Below, in pieces: positions 1 to 7,855 of a stretch of 64,000 nt of DNA. Position numbers and translations under genes: made by a program. Numbering within the stretch: position 1 is the stretch's first letter; every line of letters starts with the position of its first letter. The notes beneath the pieces are model-generated. The model searched no databases, was not told the origin of the DNA, and saw only the letters and a program-made list of their open reading frames with translations. Source of the stretch: Salinispora arenicola (GTDB lineage: Bacteria > Actinomycetota > Actinomycetes > Mycobacteriales > Micromonosporaceae); the NCBI RefSeq assembly GCF_006716065.1, contig NZ_VFOL01000001.1, positions 558,001 to 622,000 on the forward strand. Reading direction: 5' to 3'.

Positions 1-778
1 CGTCGGAGAGCTCGACCTCGACGCCGTCCTCAATCCGGCGGACCGCCTGGGCCCGGGAGTTGTTGAGGATGCTCATCCCTCGACTGCGGAACACCCGCTC
101 GATGGCCATCGCGGCGTCGGCGTCCTCGTGCGGCATCACCCGGTCCCGGCTGGAGACGAGCGTGACCTCGATCCCCATCGCCAGGTAGGCGCTGGCGAAC
201 TCGGCGCCGGTGACGCCGGAGCCGACCACGACCAGGTGCCGGGGCAGCTCATCGAGGTCGTAGACCTGCCGCCAGGTGAGGATGCGTTCGCCGTCCGGGA
301 CCGCGGTGGGCAGCTGACGCGGGGTCGCGCCGGTGGCGATCAGGACGATGGAGGCGTCGATCCGGTACTCCGTGCCACCATCCGCGGGTGTGACGATCAC
401 CCGGTGGGTGTGACCGAGCGTGTCCTCACCGAGCCGGGCGCTGCCGGCCACGAACGTCACCCCGGCCTTGACCAACTTGGCGTGGATGTCGACGGACTGC
501 GCGATCGCCAGCCGCTTGACCCGCCCGTGCACGGCCGGGGCGTCGACGGTGACCGCCTCCAGCCCGTCCGAGTGGACCCCGAACTCCTCCGTGTCCCGAT
601 ATCCGGTCACCACCTGTGAGCTGGCGATGAACGTCTTCGACGGCACGCAGTCGGACAGCACGCACGCGCCGCCGGCACCGTCGGCCTCCACGACGGTGAC
701 ATCGGCGTCCAGTTGGGCGGCGACCAAGGCCGCCTCGTAACCGGCCGGCCCCCCGCCGATGATCACGATCTGGCTCAC
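1..778 (-). CDS. lpdA: NAD(P)H-quinone dehydrogenase LpdA (flavoprotein disulfide reductase family), 3' end outside window
   Basis: FAD- and NAD(P)H-binding oxidoreductase of the dihydrolipoamide dehydrogenase superfamily. About 259 N-terminal residues are visible. They show the FAD Rossmann motif GGGPAG at residues 8-13, a C-X4-C pair (C39, C44) inside GGACVLSDCVPSK, an ATGA turn, and the second dinucleotide fold VVVGSGVTGAEF. The wording around the cysteines matches mycobacterial LpdA (Rv3303c type), a quinone reductase, rather than lipoamide dehydrogenase (GGTCLN.GC). I chose the third of three in-frame GTGs (778) because GGGGAG lies about 8 bases upstream; 787 would be too close to it. 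The gene runs off the left edge and is divergent from the cyclotransferase-like gene at 885. Confidence 0.9.
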   Translation of the reverse strand, partial: MSQIVIIGGGPAGYEAALVAAQLDADVTVVEADGAGGACVLSDCVPSKTFIASSQVVTGYRDTEEFGVHSDGLEAVTVDAPAVHGRVKRLAIAQSVDIHAKLVKAGVTFVAGSARLGEDTLGHTHRVIVTPADGGTEYRIDASIVLIATGATPRQLPTAVPDGERILTWRQVYDLDELPRHLVVVGSGVTGAEFASAYLAMGIEVTLVSSRDRVMPHEDADAAMAIERVFRSRGMSILNNSRAQAVRRIEDGVEVELSD

Positions 779-884
779 CACGCTCACTCCCCGTTCATGC
801 TCACGGTGACTTTCTTCTCCCGAACGCATCCGACACGCACCGTCGTATTCTCCCCCACCCGTCAGCCCGGCTATCGTCATCGTC

Positions 885-1340
885 GTGCGTCATTACGCCG
901 CCTACGGCTCAAACCTCGACCCTGCCCGGATGCGCGCCTATTGTCCGCATTCGCCGATGGTGGGCACCGGCTGGCTCGAAGGCTGGCGGCTCACGTTCGC
1001 CGGTGAGGGCGTCATCGGCTGGGAGGGTGCGGTCAGCACGTTGGTGGAGTCTCCCGGCGACCGTGTGTTCGTGGCGCTGTACGACATCCACCCGTACGAC
1101 GCGGCGCAGCTCGACGAGATCGAGGGCGTTACCTCCGGCACCTACCGGAAGCTCCACGTCCGGGTATCGGCGCTGGACGGCGACGTCACGGCGTGGATCT
1201 ACGTCTTCGACGGTTACGAGGGTGGACTGCCGACCTCGTGGTACCTCTCGGAGATCGCCAACGCCGCCGAGAAGGCGGGCGCACCGGACGACTACGTCAC
1301 GCAGCTGCGCTCTCGCCCCACCGGCACCGCGTCGGCCTAG
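885..1340 (+). CDS. Gamma-glutamylcyclotransferase-like (AIG2/GGCT fold) protein
   Basis: A 151-residue protein of the gamma-glutamylcyclotransferase superfamily, whose members release 5-oxoproline from gamma-glutamyl substrates. The substrate-loop motif YGSNL is at residues 7-11, and the LDEIEG segment near residues 77-81 holds the expected catalytic glutamate (E80 most likely). Length is typical. The GTG start directly precedes the conserved RHYAAYGSN segment. It is monocistronic and divergent from lpdA across about 105 bases. The exact substrate (gamma-glutamyl amino acid, glutathione or gamma-glutamylamine) cannot be read from the sequence. Confidence 0.82.
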   Translation: MRHYAAYGSNLDPARMRAYCPHSPMVGTGWLEGWRLTFAGEGVIGWEGAVSTLVESPGDRVFVALYDIHPYDAAQLDEIEGVTSGTYRKLHVRVSALDGDVTAWIYVFDGYEGGLPTSWYLSEIANAAEKAGAPDDYVTQLRSRPTGTASA

Positions 1341-1503
1341 CGGCCGGCAGTCGGTCGGGGCGTCTCGCACCGCCCCAGTCTGCTACCAGCCGCGGCGGGG
1401 CAACGAGCCGGCCCCGCCGTGCGTCGTCAATCACACATCTGCAGCCGCTGCTCCCGCCCGGCGCTCGGTTGAGCACGGGTCGCGAGGGCCACGTCGACGA
1501 CGG

Positions 1504-2433
1504 TCAGTCGACCGCACCGCCGCCGGCACCGGCCTCCCCCTCGTCGTCGGCGAATGCCTCGACCGCCGCCTCGACCTCGCCGGTCCGGCGCCGGGCGACG
1601 GTGACCGACCGCTCGGCCGTCCGCCGCGCCAGAGTGCACCGGCTCAGTTCCTGCTCGGCGACGGCCCGCCTCCGCTCCAGTTCGGCGAGTTCCGCCTCGA
1701 TCGCGGTGAGTGCGTCCACCCCGGCCCGCTCGGCGTCCGCGGCCCCGGCCAGCTCTGCCTCGGCCCGCTCCTGGTCGGTGTGGGCCCTCGCCAGTTCCTT
1801 CGCCAGTGCCCGGCGCCGGCGCTCCCGCTCGGCGCGGGCCGCCCGCTCCGCCTGCCCGACCCGCGGGTCCGGCCGGTCCGGGGACGGCGGCTCCGCGGCC
1901 TCCTCCCCCTCGTCGTCTGCGGTAACCAGGTGCAGCTGCGGTCGCGGCACCTCGCCAAAGCCGGCGTACCGTGCGGCCCGAAGCAGACGGCCCGCGCGCA
2001 CCTGCTCGGCGACCTCAGCATCGGACAGTGCGGCGTGGAGAGTCGCCTCCACCTCGCCCAACGGGAGCTTGCCAGGGGGCGGGGCACCGAGTGCCTCGGC
2101 CGCCAGGGTGCGGACCTCCGCGATCAGTGCGCCGACCACCGCCCGACGCTGGGTGGAGAGTTCCCGTAGCCGCGCACCGCGAAGCTCACGCTGGGCCGAC
2201 CGGAGTGACTCCGCCAGTTGGCCCAGGTCGGCGACCAACTCCGGCCGGTCCAGCGCAAGCAGATTCACCAGCCACGCCGCGACCGTAGGGCGCCGGAGCC
2301 GGGCGATCTCCCGCGCGGCACGCACGTCACCGGCCCGACGGGCCTCGGCGACCGCCTCGTCCCTGGCGGCCACGAACCGGTCGGGCGGCGTGCGATAGAG
2401 CTGCCGCACCAACTCCCGGGACGGACCGGACAT
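1504..2433 (-). CDS. Conserved coiled-coil protein, function unknown
   Basis: A 309-residue protein with no domain I can name. The N-terminal half has a conserved-looking segment (TPPDRFVAARDEAVAEAR, then PTVAAWLVNLLA). The C-terminal half, from about residue 190, is rich in Ala/Glu/Arg with heptad-like spacing and no prolines, which predicts a long coiled coil. The final residues are acidic, then Gly-rich. The ATG at 2433 lies 5 bases after the stop of the upstream metallo-hydrolase gene, so the two are probably cotranscribed and translationally coupled. Similar two-gene arrangements occur in actinomycetes, but no function follows from this. Confidence 0.75.
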   Translation of the reverse strand: MSGPSRELVRQLYRTPPDRFVAARDEAVAEARRAGDVRAAREIARLRRPTVAAWLVNLLALDRPELVADLGQLAESLRSAQRELRGARLRELSTQRRAVVGALIAEVRTLAAEALGAPPPGKLPLGEVEATLHAALSDAEVAEQVRAGRLLRAARYAGFGEVPRPQLHLVTADDEGEEAAEPPSPDRPDPRVGQAERAARAERERRRRALAKELARAHTDQERAEAELAGAADAERAGVDALTAIEAELAELERRRAVAEQELSRCTLARRTAERSVTVARRRTGEVEAAVEAFADDEGEAGAGGGAVD

Positions 2434-2438
2434 GAGGT

Positions 2439-3068
2439 TCAGGCGTCGACCCGGGTGCCCGGTACGAGCCGCCGGTAGTCCACGTCGGAAAGTCGGGCGA
2501 AGTTGGTGTTGAGCACGTTCAGGCCGTAGTCGTTGAGCAGTCCGTCGTGCAGCGCGTACGCCCGGCGGGGTGCGACGGCACGGAGGAAGTCCAACGACTC
2601 GGAGAACTTGGCCCACGGCGCGTGGATCGGCAGGAACAGCGTGTCGATCGGCACATCCTCCGGTACGACGAAGGAATCGCCGGGGTGATAGACGACGTCG
2701 TCGATCAGATACGCCAGGTTCTCCACCACCGGAAGGTCGGGGTGGATCACGGCGTGTCGGCCACCGTAGGCGCGGACCGGGACACCGGCTGCGGTGAACT
2801 CCGTTCCGGCCTCCACGGGGACGAGCGCGTCGGCCAGGCCGTCCAGTGTGGTCGCCAGCGACGCCGGCCCGTACAGCACGACCGGCTGGCGGTCGCGCAG
2901 CTCGGCCAGGGCCGCCACGTCCACGTGGTCCGGATGCTCGTGGGTGATCAATACGGCGTCCACACCGTCCAGCGCACCGCGCTCGCTGTAGATGCCCGGG
3001 TCGACGACCAACACCCCGCCCTCGTGCTCCACGCGTATGCAGGAATGCGTGTACTTGGTCAGCCGCAT
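2439..3068 (-). CDS. MBL-fold metal-dependent hydrolase (UlaG/YtkL-like)
   Basis: A 209-residue metallo-beta-lactamase-fold hydrolase. The metal-binding signature HEHPDHVD is at residues 43-50, preceded by the first-strand aspartate in VVDPG (about residue 23). A later histidine (HPGDS, about 137) and a C-terminal ALHDG supply further ligands. The compact size and the opening MRLTKYTHSCIRVE are typical of the UlaG-like branch rather than glyoxalase II. The substrate is unknown. It is first in a two-gene operon with the coiled-coil gene at 1504-2433 and is transcribed divergently from the DUF4349 lipoprotein. Confidence 0.85.
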   Translation of the reverse strand: MRLTKYTHSCIRVEHEGGVLVVDPGIYSERGALDGVDAVLITHEHPDHVDVAALAELRDRQPVVLYGPASLATTLDGLADALVPVEAGTEFTAAGVPVRAYGGRHAVIHPDLPVVENLAYLIDDVVYHPGDSFVVPEDVPIDTLFLPIHAPWAKFSESLDFLRAVAPRRAYALHDGLLNDYGLNVLNTNFARLSDVDYRRLVPGTRVDA

Positions 3069-3185
3069 TCGTGACTCCTCGAGAATCGAATCGTGACCTC
3101 CTCAGCGCAGTCTGCCGGAAGGGACGCCGTCTCGCGTCCCGACTGACCGATCGTCCCTGCCGTCCCCGGGGTCGGGAGCGGATGA

Positions 3186-4196
3186 ATGTCACGGATCGGA
3201 GCGGACATGGATGGGTGTGGAGCGCGCCGCCGCGGCGCGGCGCTGGTGGCGGTACTGATAGGGGTACTGCTCGTCAGCGGCTGCGGTGCGGGGGGCGACA
3301 CTGGCGTCGGGTCTGGCACCGGCGACGACGCGGCGTCGGCCGATGGGGCCCGGGCGGGAGCCGGCCAGCCAGACGGGCAGGCCGAGGGCAGCGACGCTAC
3401 GGCGGACCTTCGGGTCGACCAGCGTGCCATCGTCTACACCGGTTCGATGCGCGTGCAGGTGCCCGACGTCGAGCAGGCCGCCCGCGAGGCGATCGCCCTG
3501 ACCACCGCGGCCGGCGGTTTCGTCGGTAGTGACCAGCGACGCAGTGCGAACGGGAACGCCACCGTCGAACTGACGCTCCGGGTACCTGCCGCGAAGTTCA
3601 CCACGGTGGTGGAGCAGGTCGCCGAACTCGGCACGCGGCAGCGACAGGAGATCTCCACCGAGGACGTCACCGAGGAGACGGTCGACCTGGACGCCCGGAT
3701 CACCACCCAACGGGCCCGGGTGGAGAACGCCCGGCGGCTGCTCGGCGAGGCGCAGTCGATCAGCGATCTGGTGTCGCTGGAGAACGAGTTGGCGCGCCGC
3801 GAGGCCGACCTCGCCTCGCTGGAGGCGAAGAAGCGCCGGCTGGCGGACCTGACCGCGCTCTCCTCGATCGCTGTGTCGCTGGTCGGGCCGGACGCCGCCA
3901 CCGAGGACGACGCTTCCGAGTTCGGCTTCGTGGTTGGTCTCCAGGGCGGGTGGAAGGTCTTCCTGCTCTCGTGGACCGTCCTGCTGACCGTGCTCGGAGC
4001 GGTGTTGCCGTGGCTGCTCCTTATCGGCGTGCCGGTGGGGACGATGGTGTGGTTGCTGCGCCGCCGGCGGCCGAACCTGCCCGCTCCCCCCGCGCACGGC
4101 ACCGGAACAGGGTCGACCGACGTCACCGGCGGCGGGGGCGCTCCGCCCGCGGTCAGCCCGCAGCCGCGAGCGCCTGGAGCGCGGTCTGCACCATGA
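3186..4196 (+). CDS. DUF4349 domain lipoprotein
   Basis: A 336-residue envelope protein. The N-terminus is a lipoprotein signal (Arg-rich n-region, hydrophobic stretch, lipobox LVSGC at about residues 29-33). A low-complexity Gly/Asp/Ala linker follows, then a DUF4349 domain with its antiparallel coiled coil (ITTQRARVENARRLL...LENELARREADLASLEAKK). A C-terminal transmembrane helix (about residues 255-290) is followed by an Arg-rich cytosolic tail. An alternative ATG at 3207 would still leave a full signal. The last 44 bases overlap the 3' end of the amidohydrolase gene on the other strand. Function of DUF4349 is unknown. Confidence 0.85.
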   Translation: MSRIGADMDGCGARRRGAALVAVLIGVLLVSGCGAGGDTGVGSGTGDDAASADGARAGAGQPDGQAEGSDATADLRVDQRAIVYTGSMRVQVPDVEQAAREAIALTTAAGGFVGSDQRRSANGNATVELTLRVPAAKFTTVVEQVAELGTRQRQEISTEDVTEETVDLDARITTQRARVENARRLLGEAQSISDLVSLENELARREADLASLEAKKRRLADLTALSSIAVSLVGPDAATEDDASEFGFVVGLQGGWKVFLLSWTVLLTVLGAVLPWLLLIGVPVGTMVWLLRRRRPNLPAPPAHGTGTGSTDVTGGGGAPPAVSPQPRAPGARSAP

Positions 4197-5412
4197 GCCG
4201 AACGCCGGCCGGAATGGCCCGCTCGTCCGGGTCGAACGACGCGCGGTGCAGGTCGACGTTCGGGCCGGAACGGCCGACACCGAGCCGGGCGAGGGCGCCG
4301 GGAACGTACTCCAGGTACCAGGAGAAGTCCTCACCCCCCATGCTCTGCGGGGTTTCGGCGATGCCCGCCGGTCCGAGCGCGGCGGTGGTCGCGGCGGCGA
4401 GCACCTGGATGGCCTGGGAGTCGTTGCTGACCGGTGGTCGGCCGCGTAGGTACTCCAGGTCCACGGTGGCGCCGGTGGGCGCGATCACGTCCTGGACCAC
4501 CTGAGAAACGATCTTGGGAGCCATCGCCCAGGTGTCCCGGTCCATGACGCGCAGCGTCCCGGAGGCGCTGGCCTCCGATGGGATGACGTTGTACCGGGTA
4601 CCGGCCGAGGCGTGACCAAACACCAGCAGTAGCCCGCTGTTGGCCGGCACCCGTCGGCTGACCAGGCCCGGGACCTCGGTAATCAGTCGGCCAAGGGCGT
4701 CGACCAGGTCGACGGTGAGGTGTGGCCGGGCGGTGTGCCCGCCCGGGCCGGTCAACCTGACGGTGACATTGTCGGCGGCGGCGGTGATCGGACCGACCCG
4801 TAGGCCAACCTCGCCGACCGGCAGGTTCGGGTCGCAGTGCAGCGCAAAGATCTGCACCACGTCGGCGAGCCCGCCGGCCTCGATCACCTCGAGCGATCCG
4901 CAGGGCAGGATCTCCTCGGCCGGCTGGAAGATCAGGCGCACCCGGCCGGGCAGTTCGCCCTGCTCGGCGAGGCGGCCGAGGAGCATTCCCACGCCGATCA
5001 TGATTGCGGTGTGCATGTCATGGCCACAGGCATGACACACCCCGTCAACAGTGGAGCGGAAGGGCACGTCCTTGCAGTCGGTCAGCGGTAGCGCGTCGAT
5101 GTCGGCACGGAGGGCGATCACTGGGCCGTCCGGGCGTCCATCGATGTCGCAGATGACTCCGTTGCCCTTGGGGAGCAGCCGGGGTCGTAATCCGGCCCGG
5201 GTCAGCTCCCGTGCGATCAGGGCGGCGGTCTCGAACTCCTCGCCGGAGAGTTCCGGATGCGAGTGGATACGCCGGCGGGTGGCGATCAGGCCCGACACCC
5301 GAAGCGCAAGGAGTTGGTCCAGGTCGAAGGGCAGGGGCTGGGAGCCGGCGGGCGCCTCGGTCCAGGACGACGCCAGCTGGCCATTAGTCGGCAGCGTCAA
5401 CGCACTCGTCAC
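4153..5412 (-). CDS. M20-family amidohydrolase (N-acyl amino acid / IAA-amino acid hydrolase-like)
   Basis: A zinc/cobalt-dependent amidohydrolase of about 419 residues. Family signatures are HSHPELSGEEFET, the metal cluster CHACGHDMHTA, FQPAEE with the catalytic Glu pair, GGHTARPH in the lid/dimerisation domain, and MGGEDFSWY near the C-terminus. The start is uncertain. The GTG at 5412 gives the usual family length but only a weak GAG upstream, whereas an in-frame ATG at 5595 has AGGAGG 10 bases upstream and would add 61 basic, low-complexity residues. It converges on and overlaps the DUF4349 gene by 44 bases. The substrate is unresolved. Confidence 0.88.
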   Translation of the reverse strand: MTSALTLPTNGQLASSWTEAPAGSQPLPFDLDQLLALRVSGLIATRRRIHSHPELSGEEFETAALIARELTRAGLRPRLLPKGNGVICDIDGRPDGPVIALRADIDALPLTDCKDVPFRSTVDGVCHACGHDMHTAIMIGVGMLLGRLAEQGELPGRVRLIFQPAEEILPCGSLEVIEAGGLADVVQIFALHCDPNLPVGEVGLRVGPITAAADNVTVRLTGPGGHTARPHLTVDLVDALGRLITEVPGLVSRRVPANSGLLLVFGHASAGTRYNVIPSEASASGTLRVMDRDTWAMAPKIVSQVVQDVIAPTGATVDLEYLRGRPPVSNDSQAIQVLAAATTAALGPAGIAETPQSMGGEDFSWYLEYVPGALARLGVGRSGPNVDLHRASFDPDERAIPAGVRLMVQTALQALAAAG

Positions 5413-5922
5413 GTCGAATTCTCGATCACTAGAAACGGATGATTCTTCGGGAACAGCAGACAGCCTAGACCTCCGACGGTGACGCTGCGCAACCTCGTTC
5501 TGGTAGCGGTCGGAGCGCTCAGCGTCACGTACGCCCTGCTCGGGGCGCTCGTGCATCGGCGGGACAGCAGGTAGATCGCGGTCGAACGCTGTCATCTGCC
5601 CCACACCTCCTACAACGCGTAACCGATTCGCGAGTGACAAATTCGTCCCCGCCGCTTCGGGCTGCCTTCCGAATTGTGGCATTAGTCCGTTCTGTTAACT
5701 TCACAATATGGCAACTAACCAACCACGCTCAGCAATCGGGCTCGCCGACGTTCACACGCTGTTGTGGTAACGGACCGCACACGGTGTGCGTCCACTTCAC
5801 TCGAACGGGTTACCCGCGGTTGCGGCCCGAAACGCATCAGTCAGGCGGGGCGACGCCCGGGCCACAACCGACATCGGCAGGCAATCACCGCCAGGACAGC
5901 GACCGGACCCCCGGGACCGCAA

Positions 5923-6010
5923 CCGACGCCGGAACGACAAGCCGACGCCACAGCGACCGACGGCAGAACGACGATCCGGCGCCAGAACGACGACAGCCGA
6001 CGCCAGGCAA
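5923..6010. repeat. Degenerate 15-21 bp tandem repeat
   Basis: Five imperfect units, each beginning CCGACGCC or close to it, start at 5923, 5942, 5957, 5976 and 5997. Three share the core CCAGAACGACGA with one or two changes. The final unit forms the left arm of the hairpin at 5992-6027. The repeats lie between two genes and show no coding signature. Confidence 0.55.
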
Positions 6011-6027
6011 CCTGGCGTCGGCCTGTC
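5992..6027 (-). terminator. Hairpin downstream of the mutase gene
   Basis: CCGACGCCAGG (5997-6007) and CCTGGCGTCGG (6011-6021) form an 11-bp perfect stem with a CAA loop. It extends by GC and GACA/TGTC pairs around a single-base bulge. The hairpin lies about 80 bases beyond the stop of the mutase gene (minus strand). There is no U-tract, as is common for actinomycete terminators. Confidence 0.55.
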
Positions 6028-6105
6028 ACCAGCCGGCGGCACCGAGCGGTGGCGAGAAACCGCCCAACTCGCCCCGTCGGCAATCCGACGAGCGCTACCG
6101 CGGAG

Positions 6106-7689
6106 TCAGAAACGGTCGGAGGGGCGGTACTGCCCCCAGACCTCGCGCAGCGTGCCACAGACCTCGCCCACCGTGGTGCGGGCCCGCAGCGCCTCCTTCA
6201 ACGGATAGAGCACGTTGCCGGTCCCCTCGGCGGCGACCCGCAGTTCCGCCCGAGCCCGCTCGACCGCCCCGGCGTCCCGCTCGGCCCGCAACGTCGCCAG
6301 GCGCTCGGCCTGCGCGACCTCGATCGCCGGGTCGACCCGCAGCGGCTCGTACGGCTCCTCCTCGTCCACCGCGAACCGATTCAGTCCCACCACGACACGC
6401 TCGCCGGAGTCGATCTGCTGCGCGATCTGGTACGCCGACTGCTCGATCTCCCGCTTCTGGAACCCGGCTTCGATCGCCTCGACCGCCGAACCGTGTTCGA
6501 AGACCCGCTGCATCAGCCCCTCCGCCGCACCCTCGATCTCGGCCGTCATCGCCTCCACCACGTACGAGCCCGCGAACGGGTCGACCGTGGCGGTCAGGTC
6601 CGTCTCGTAGGCGAGCACCTGCTGCGTTCGCAGCGCGAGCCGGGCGGCCTTCTCGGTCGGCAGTGCGATCGCCTCGTCGAAGCTGTTGGTGTGCAGCGAC
6701 TGCGTCCCACCCAGCACCGCGCCGAGCCCCTGGACCGCCACCCGGACCAGGTTGACCTCGGGCTGCTGGGCGGTGAGCTGCACGCCGGCGGTCTGGGTGT
6801 GAAAACGGAGCATCATCGACTTCGGATTCTTCGCACCGAACTCGTCACGCATCAGCCGGGCCCAGATCCGCCGGGCGGCGCGGAATTTCGCCACCTCCTC
6901 CAGCAGCGTTGTCCGGGCAACGAAAAAGAACGACAGCCGGGGCGCGAAGTCGTCCACCGCGAGCCCGGCGGCGACCGCAGCCCGTACGTATTCGACGCCG
7001 TTGGCCAGGGTGAACGCGATTTCCTGAACGGGCGACGCGCCCGCCTCGGCCATGTGGTAGCCGGAGATGGAAATGGTATTCCACTTCGGCACCTCGGCAC
7101 GACAGTAGGCAAAAGTGTCGGCGACCAGGCGCAGCGAGGGCTTCGGCGGAAAGATGTACGTCCCCCGAGCGATGTACTCCTTGAGGATGTCGTTCTGAAT
7201 GGTGCCGTTCAGCGCCGCAGCGGGTACGCCGTTCTCCTCAGCGACCAACTGGTAGAGCAGCAGCAGCACCGAGCCCGGCGCGTTGATGGTCATCGACGTG
7301 GACACCTTGTCCAGCGGGATGCCGTCGAAGAGCAGCCGCATGTCCTCGATGGAGTCGATGGCGACGCCGACCTTGCCCACCTCACCGTGCACGATCGGAT
7401 CGTCCGAGTCGTACCCCATCTGGGTCGGCAGGTCGAAGGCCACCGAGAGCCCCATCGTGCCCGCCCGCAGCAGCTGGTGGTATCGCGCGTTGGACTCCGC
7501 GGCGGTGCCGAATCCGGCGTACTGGCGCATCGTCCAGGGACGAGCGGTGTACATGGTGGGGTAGACCCCGCGGGTGTACGGGTACTCCCCCGGGTCGCCC
7601 AGCCGGGAGTCCAAGTCCTCGGGAAGGGCAGCCGACGTGTAGACGCCCTGGATCGGGAAACCGGACTCGCTTGACCGCCGTTCGCTCAT
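6106..7689 (-). CDS. Methylmalonyl-CoA mutase family, large (catalytic) subunit without B12 domain
   Basis: A 527-residue acyl-CoA mutase TIM-barrel subunit. Diagnostic segments are [51 protein letters not shown] and [14 protein letters not shown]. Residues equivalent to the carboxylate-binding Tyr (in MYTARPW) and Arg (in [10 protein letters not shown]) of methylmalonyl-CoA mutase appear retained. This favours a dicarboxylic substrate over isobutyryl-CoA, where these are Phe and Gln. The protein ends where the B12-binding domain would start, so it needs a separate B12 subunit that is not in this window; no MeaB-type chaperone is adjacent either. It is divergent from the kinase gene. Confidence 0.88.
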   Translation of the reverse strand: MSERRSSESGFPIQGVYTSAALPEDLDSRLGDPGEYPYTRGVYPTMYTARPWTMRQYAGFGTAAESNARYHQLLRAGTMGLSVAFDLPTQMGYDSDDPIVHGEVGKVGVAIDSIEDMRLLFDGIPLDKVSTSMTINAPGSVLLLLYQLVAEENGVPAAALNGTIQNDILKEYIARGTYIFPPKPSLRLVADTFAYCRAEVPKWNTISISGYHMAEAGASPVQEIAFTLANGVEYVRAAVAAGLAVDDFAPRLSFFFVARTTLLEEVAKFRAARRIWARLMRDEFGAKNPKSMMLRFHTQTAGVQLTAQQPEVNLVRVAVQGLGAVLGGTQSLHTNSFDEAIALPTEKAARLALRTQQVLAYETDLTATVDPFAGSYVVEAMTAEIEGAAEGLMQRVFEHGSAVEAIEAGFQKREIEQSAYQIAQQIDSGERVVVGLNRFAVDEEEPYEPLRVDPAIEVAQAERLATLRAERDAGAVERARAELRVAAEGTGNVLYPLKEALRARTTVGEVCGTLREVWGQYRPSDRF

Positions 7690-7855
7690 TACCGGATGGT
7701 AGGACGACCTGGCCGGACGTCGGATGAGGGATTGCGCACACGCGTCGAGCCACGTCGACCGGACGTACGCGGCTGGCCACGCACCGTCGAGTTCTCCGTC
7801 TGTCCGCCGCGTCGGCTTTCGCAACGGGCGTCCGAACCAGCAAGATAGGGAGGTT

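Larger units (their letters stand above)
5413..6105. other. Non-coding interval between amidohydrolase and mutase genes
   Basis: About 690 bases with no convincing gene. The left part (5600-5780) is unusually AT-rich for the window (for example around 5665-5725) and probably holds the amidohydrolase promoter on the minus strand. The right part holds degenerate CCGACGCC-type repeats (5923-6010) that run into a strong hairpin (5992-6027). If the long amidohydrolase start at 5595 is used, 5413-5595 is coding. Confidence 0.6.

Noticed and set aside
3189..4334. 381-codon minus-strand frame opposite the DUF4349 gene
   Set aside because: Antisense shadow: the plus strand encodes a lipoprotein with signal, DUF4349 and membrane helix.
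5708..5770. Short open frame encoding about 20 residues (MATNQPRSAIGLADVHTLLW), a possible leader or RiPP precursor
   Set aside because: No ribosome binding site, no modification enzyme nearby, and it lies in the AT-rich promoter region of the oppositely oriented amidohydrolase.
5634..6755. Long plus-strand open frames (to 6755 and 7674) opposite the mutase gene
   Set aside because: They are antisense shadows of a clearly recognised mutase and consist of Arg/Pro/Gly-rich nonsense.
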